The notes below the pieces were generated by a model. The model was not told the DNA's origin, did no database searches, and saw nothing but the letters and a program-made list of their open reading frames with translations. Positions 5,836 through 6,295 of a stretch of DNA of 6,295 bases are shown piece after piece. A program made the translations under genes and the position numbers. The DNA lies in contig JABFST010000110.1 of the NCBI GenBank assembly GCA_013140465.1, forward strand, positions 1 to 6,295, read 5' to 3'. The stretch comes from Methylococcaceae bacterium. GTDB lineage: Bacteria > Pseudomonadota > Gammaproteobacteria > Methylococcales > Methylomonadaceae. Within the stretch, counting starts at the first letter, position 1. Each line of letters opens with the position of its first letter.

Positions 5836-6143
5836 TCGTTTTACCGTTTCCATTTTCAGATTTAAGCGATAAAAAATATCGCCCGGCTTTATTGTTGGCG
5901 AATGCAGGGAAAGGTGATTGGTTAGCCTGTCAAATTACCAGTAATGCCTATGCTGATGATTTAGCGATTGAAATTAATAATGCTGATTTTATAACAGGCA
6001 GCTTGCAAAGGATAAGTTATGCGCGAGCAGGAAAACTATTTACCGCCCACCATAGTTTATTTGCCAGCGTAGCTGGGCAAATTAGCCCAGTTAAATTACG
6101 GGTTGTTCGAGAAGCGATTATTGCGTTACTTAGGGAGGATTGA
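5808..6143 (+). CDS. PemK/MazF-family toxin (endoribonuclease)
   Basis: From GTG 5808 the product is 111 residues, the usual size for MazF/PemK/CcdB-fold toxins, which cleave mRNA. It opens with the diagnostic strands (V/M)GAFAVGQIVVLPFPFSDLS and KKYRPALLL (R25-P26-A27). CQITS at 41-45 carries the Thr/Ser of the second conserved motif, and SYARAGKLFTAHHSLF lies in the middle of the chain. The C-terminal helix (LRVVREAIIALL) is complete. An in-frame ATG at 5781 would add nine residues, but family length and the AGGAGG before 5808 favour the GTG. The start overlaps the antitoxin stop by 28 nt, which couples the two proteins. All key blocks are present, so the toxin appears functional. Confidence 0.9.
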   Translation: MGAFAVGQIVVLPFPFSDLSDKKYRPALLLANAGKGDWLACQITSNAYADDLAIEINNADFITGSLQRISYARAGKLFTAHHSLFASVAGQISPVKLRVVREAIIALLRED

Positions 6144-6192
6144 GTTATGGGGGAGTGGAGGGAGTGTAGGCATACGCGCCAACTTAAGCCCC

Positions 6193-6227
6193 CAACCCCC
6201 TGTTTACCCTTGAAAAACAGGGAGTGG
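6193..6227. repeat. Imperfect hairpin downstream of the toxin gene
   Basis: CCCTGTTT (6198-6205) and AAACAGGG (6215-6222) are perfect 8-bp arms with a 9-nt loop. Pairing continues outward imperfectly to 6193/6227. It lies about 50 nt after the toxin stop and could attenuate or end transcription, but there is no T-run. It is the third unrelated palindrome in the window. Confidence 0.6.
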
Positions 6228-6270
6228 CAACCCATATTATGAAGCTTTTAACTATCAGAGAGAAAGCCCC

Positions 6271-6295
6271 ATGACGTTGCCACAGCCATTAGACA
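6271..6295 (+). CDS. Start of a further gene, cut by the window edge
   Basis: ATG 6271 reads MTLPQPLD to the window end. A purine-rich AGAGAGAAAG (6257-6266) precedes it by four bases and could serve as ribosome binding site. Eight codons cannot be assigned to a family, and the call could be a chance ATG. Confidence 0.35.

Noticed and set aside
6147..6242. 31-codon frame after the toxin, preceded by AGGGAGG
   Set aside because: Its codons run through the hairpin repeat, the composition is low-complexity, and the AGGGAGG is within the toxin's last codons.
1..6295. CRISPR array, tRNA or rRNA, insertion-sequence transposase
   Set aside because: No regularly spaced direct repeats, no cloverleaf or rRNA-like sequence, and no transposase motif were seen.

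Overview
The window looks like a Gammaproteobacterial chromosome of moderate GC, perhaps a sulfur-oxidising Thiotrichales-type organism. That lineage guess rests on the large GltD/PyrK-like oxidoreductase, the codon usage and the abundant short intergenic palindromes; there is no rRNA or other phylogenetic marker to confirm it. All convincing genes are on the + strand.

Region 1 (1-1925) is a housekeeping or energy-metabolism gene. It is the 3' part of a large NAD(P)H/FAD oxidoreductase that joins a GltD-like module to a PyrK-like electron-transfer module with a C-terminal cysteine cluster. A strong Rho-independent terminator closes it. Region 2 (1926-2169) is non-coding and carries a perfect 15-bp-arm palindrome.

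Region 3 (2170-4349) is the remainder of a type I restriction-modification locus. It has an intact hsdM, then an ATGA-coupled YhcG/DUF1016-family gene that stops after its N-terminal domain, then about 180 bp of what looks like decayed coding sequence. Neither hsdS nor hsdR is present in the window.

Region 4 (4350-5083) is an intact HEPN/MNT pair (RX4HXY HEPN protein plus GSX10DXD minimal nucleotidyltransferase), again with an ATGA overlap. Region 5 (5084-5625) holds no intact gene but contains successive remnants: a VapB-like antitoxin tail overlapping a VapC-like PIN start, an ORF6N-domain gene with a nonsense codon that runs into a 35-nt palindrome, and a frameshifted small antitoxin-like gene. 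Region 6 (5626-6143) is an intact type II toxin-antitoxin pair with a PemK/MazF-like toxin that overlaps its antitoxin by 28 nt from a GTG start. A hairpin and the first codons of another gene end the window.

Taken together, 2170-6143 reads as a defence/toxin-antitoxin accumulation site in which intact modules alternate with decaying ones. The families are known. The unusual points are the density of remnants whose breaking mutations can be read directly, the isolated hsdM with a half YhcG, and one unrecognised degraded coding stretch. I did not find convincing evidence of an entirely new system.
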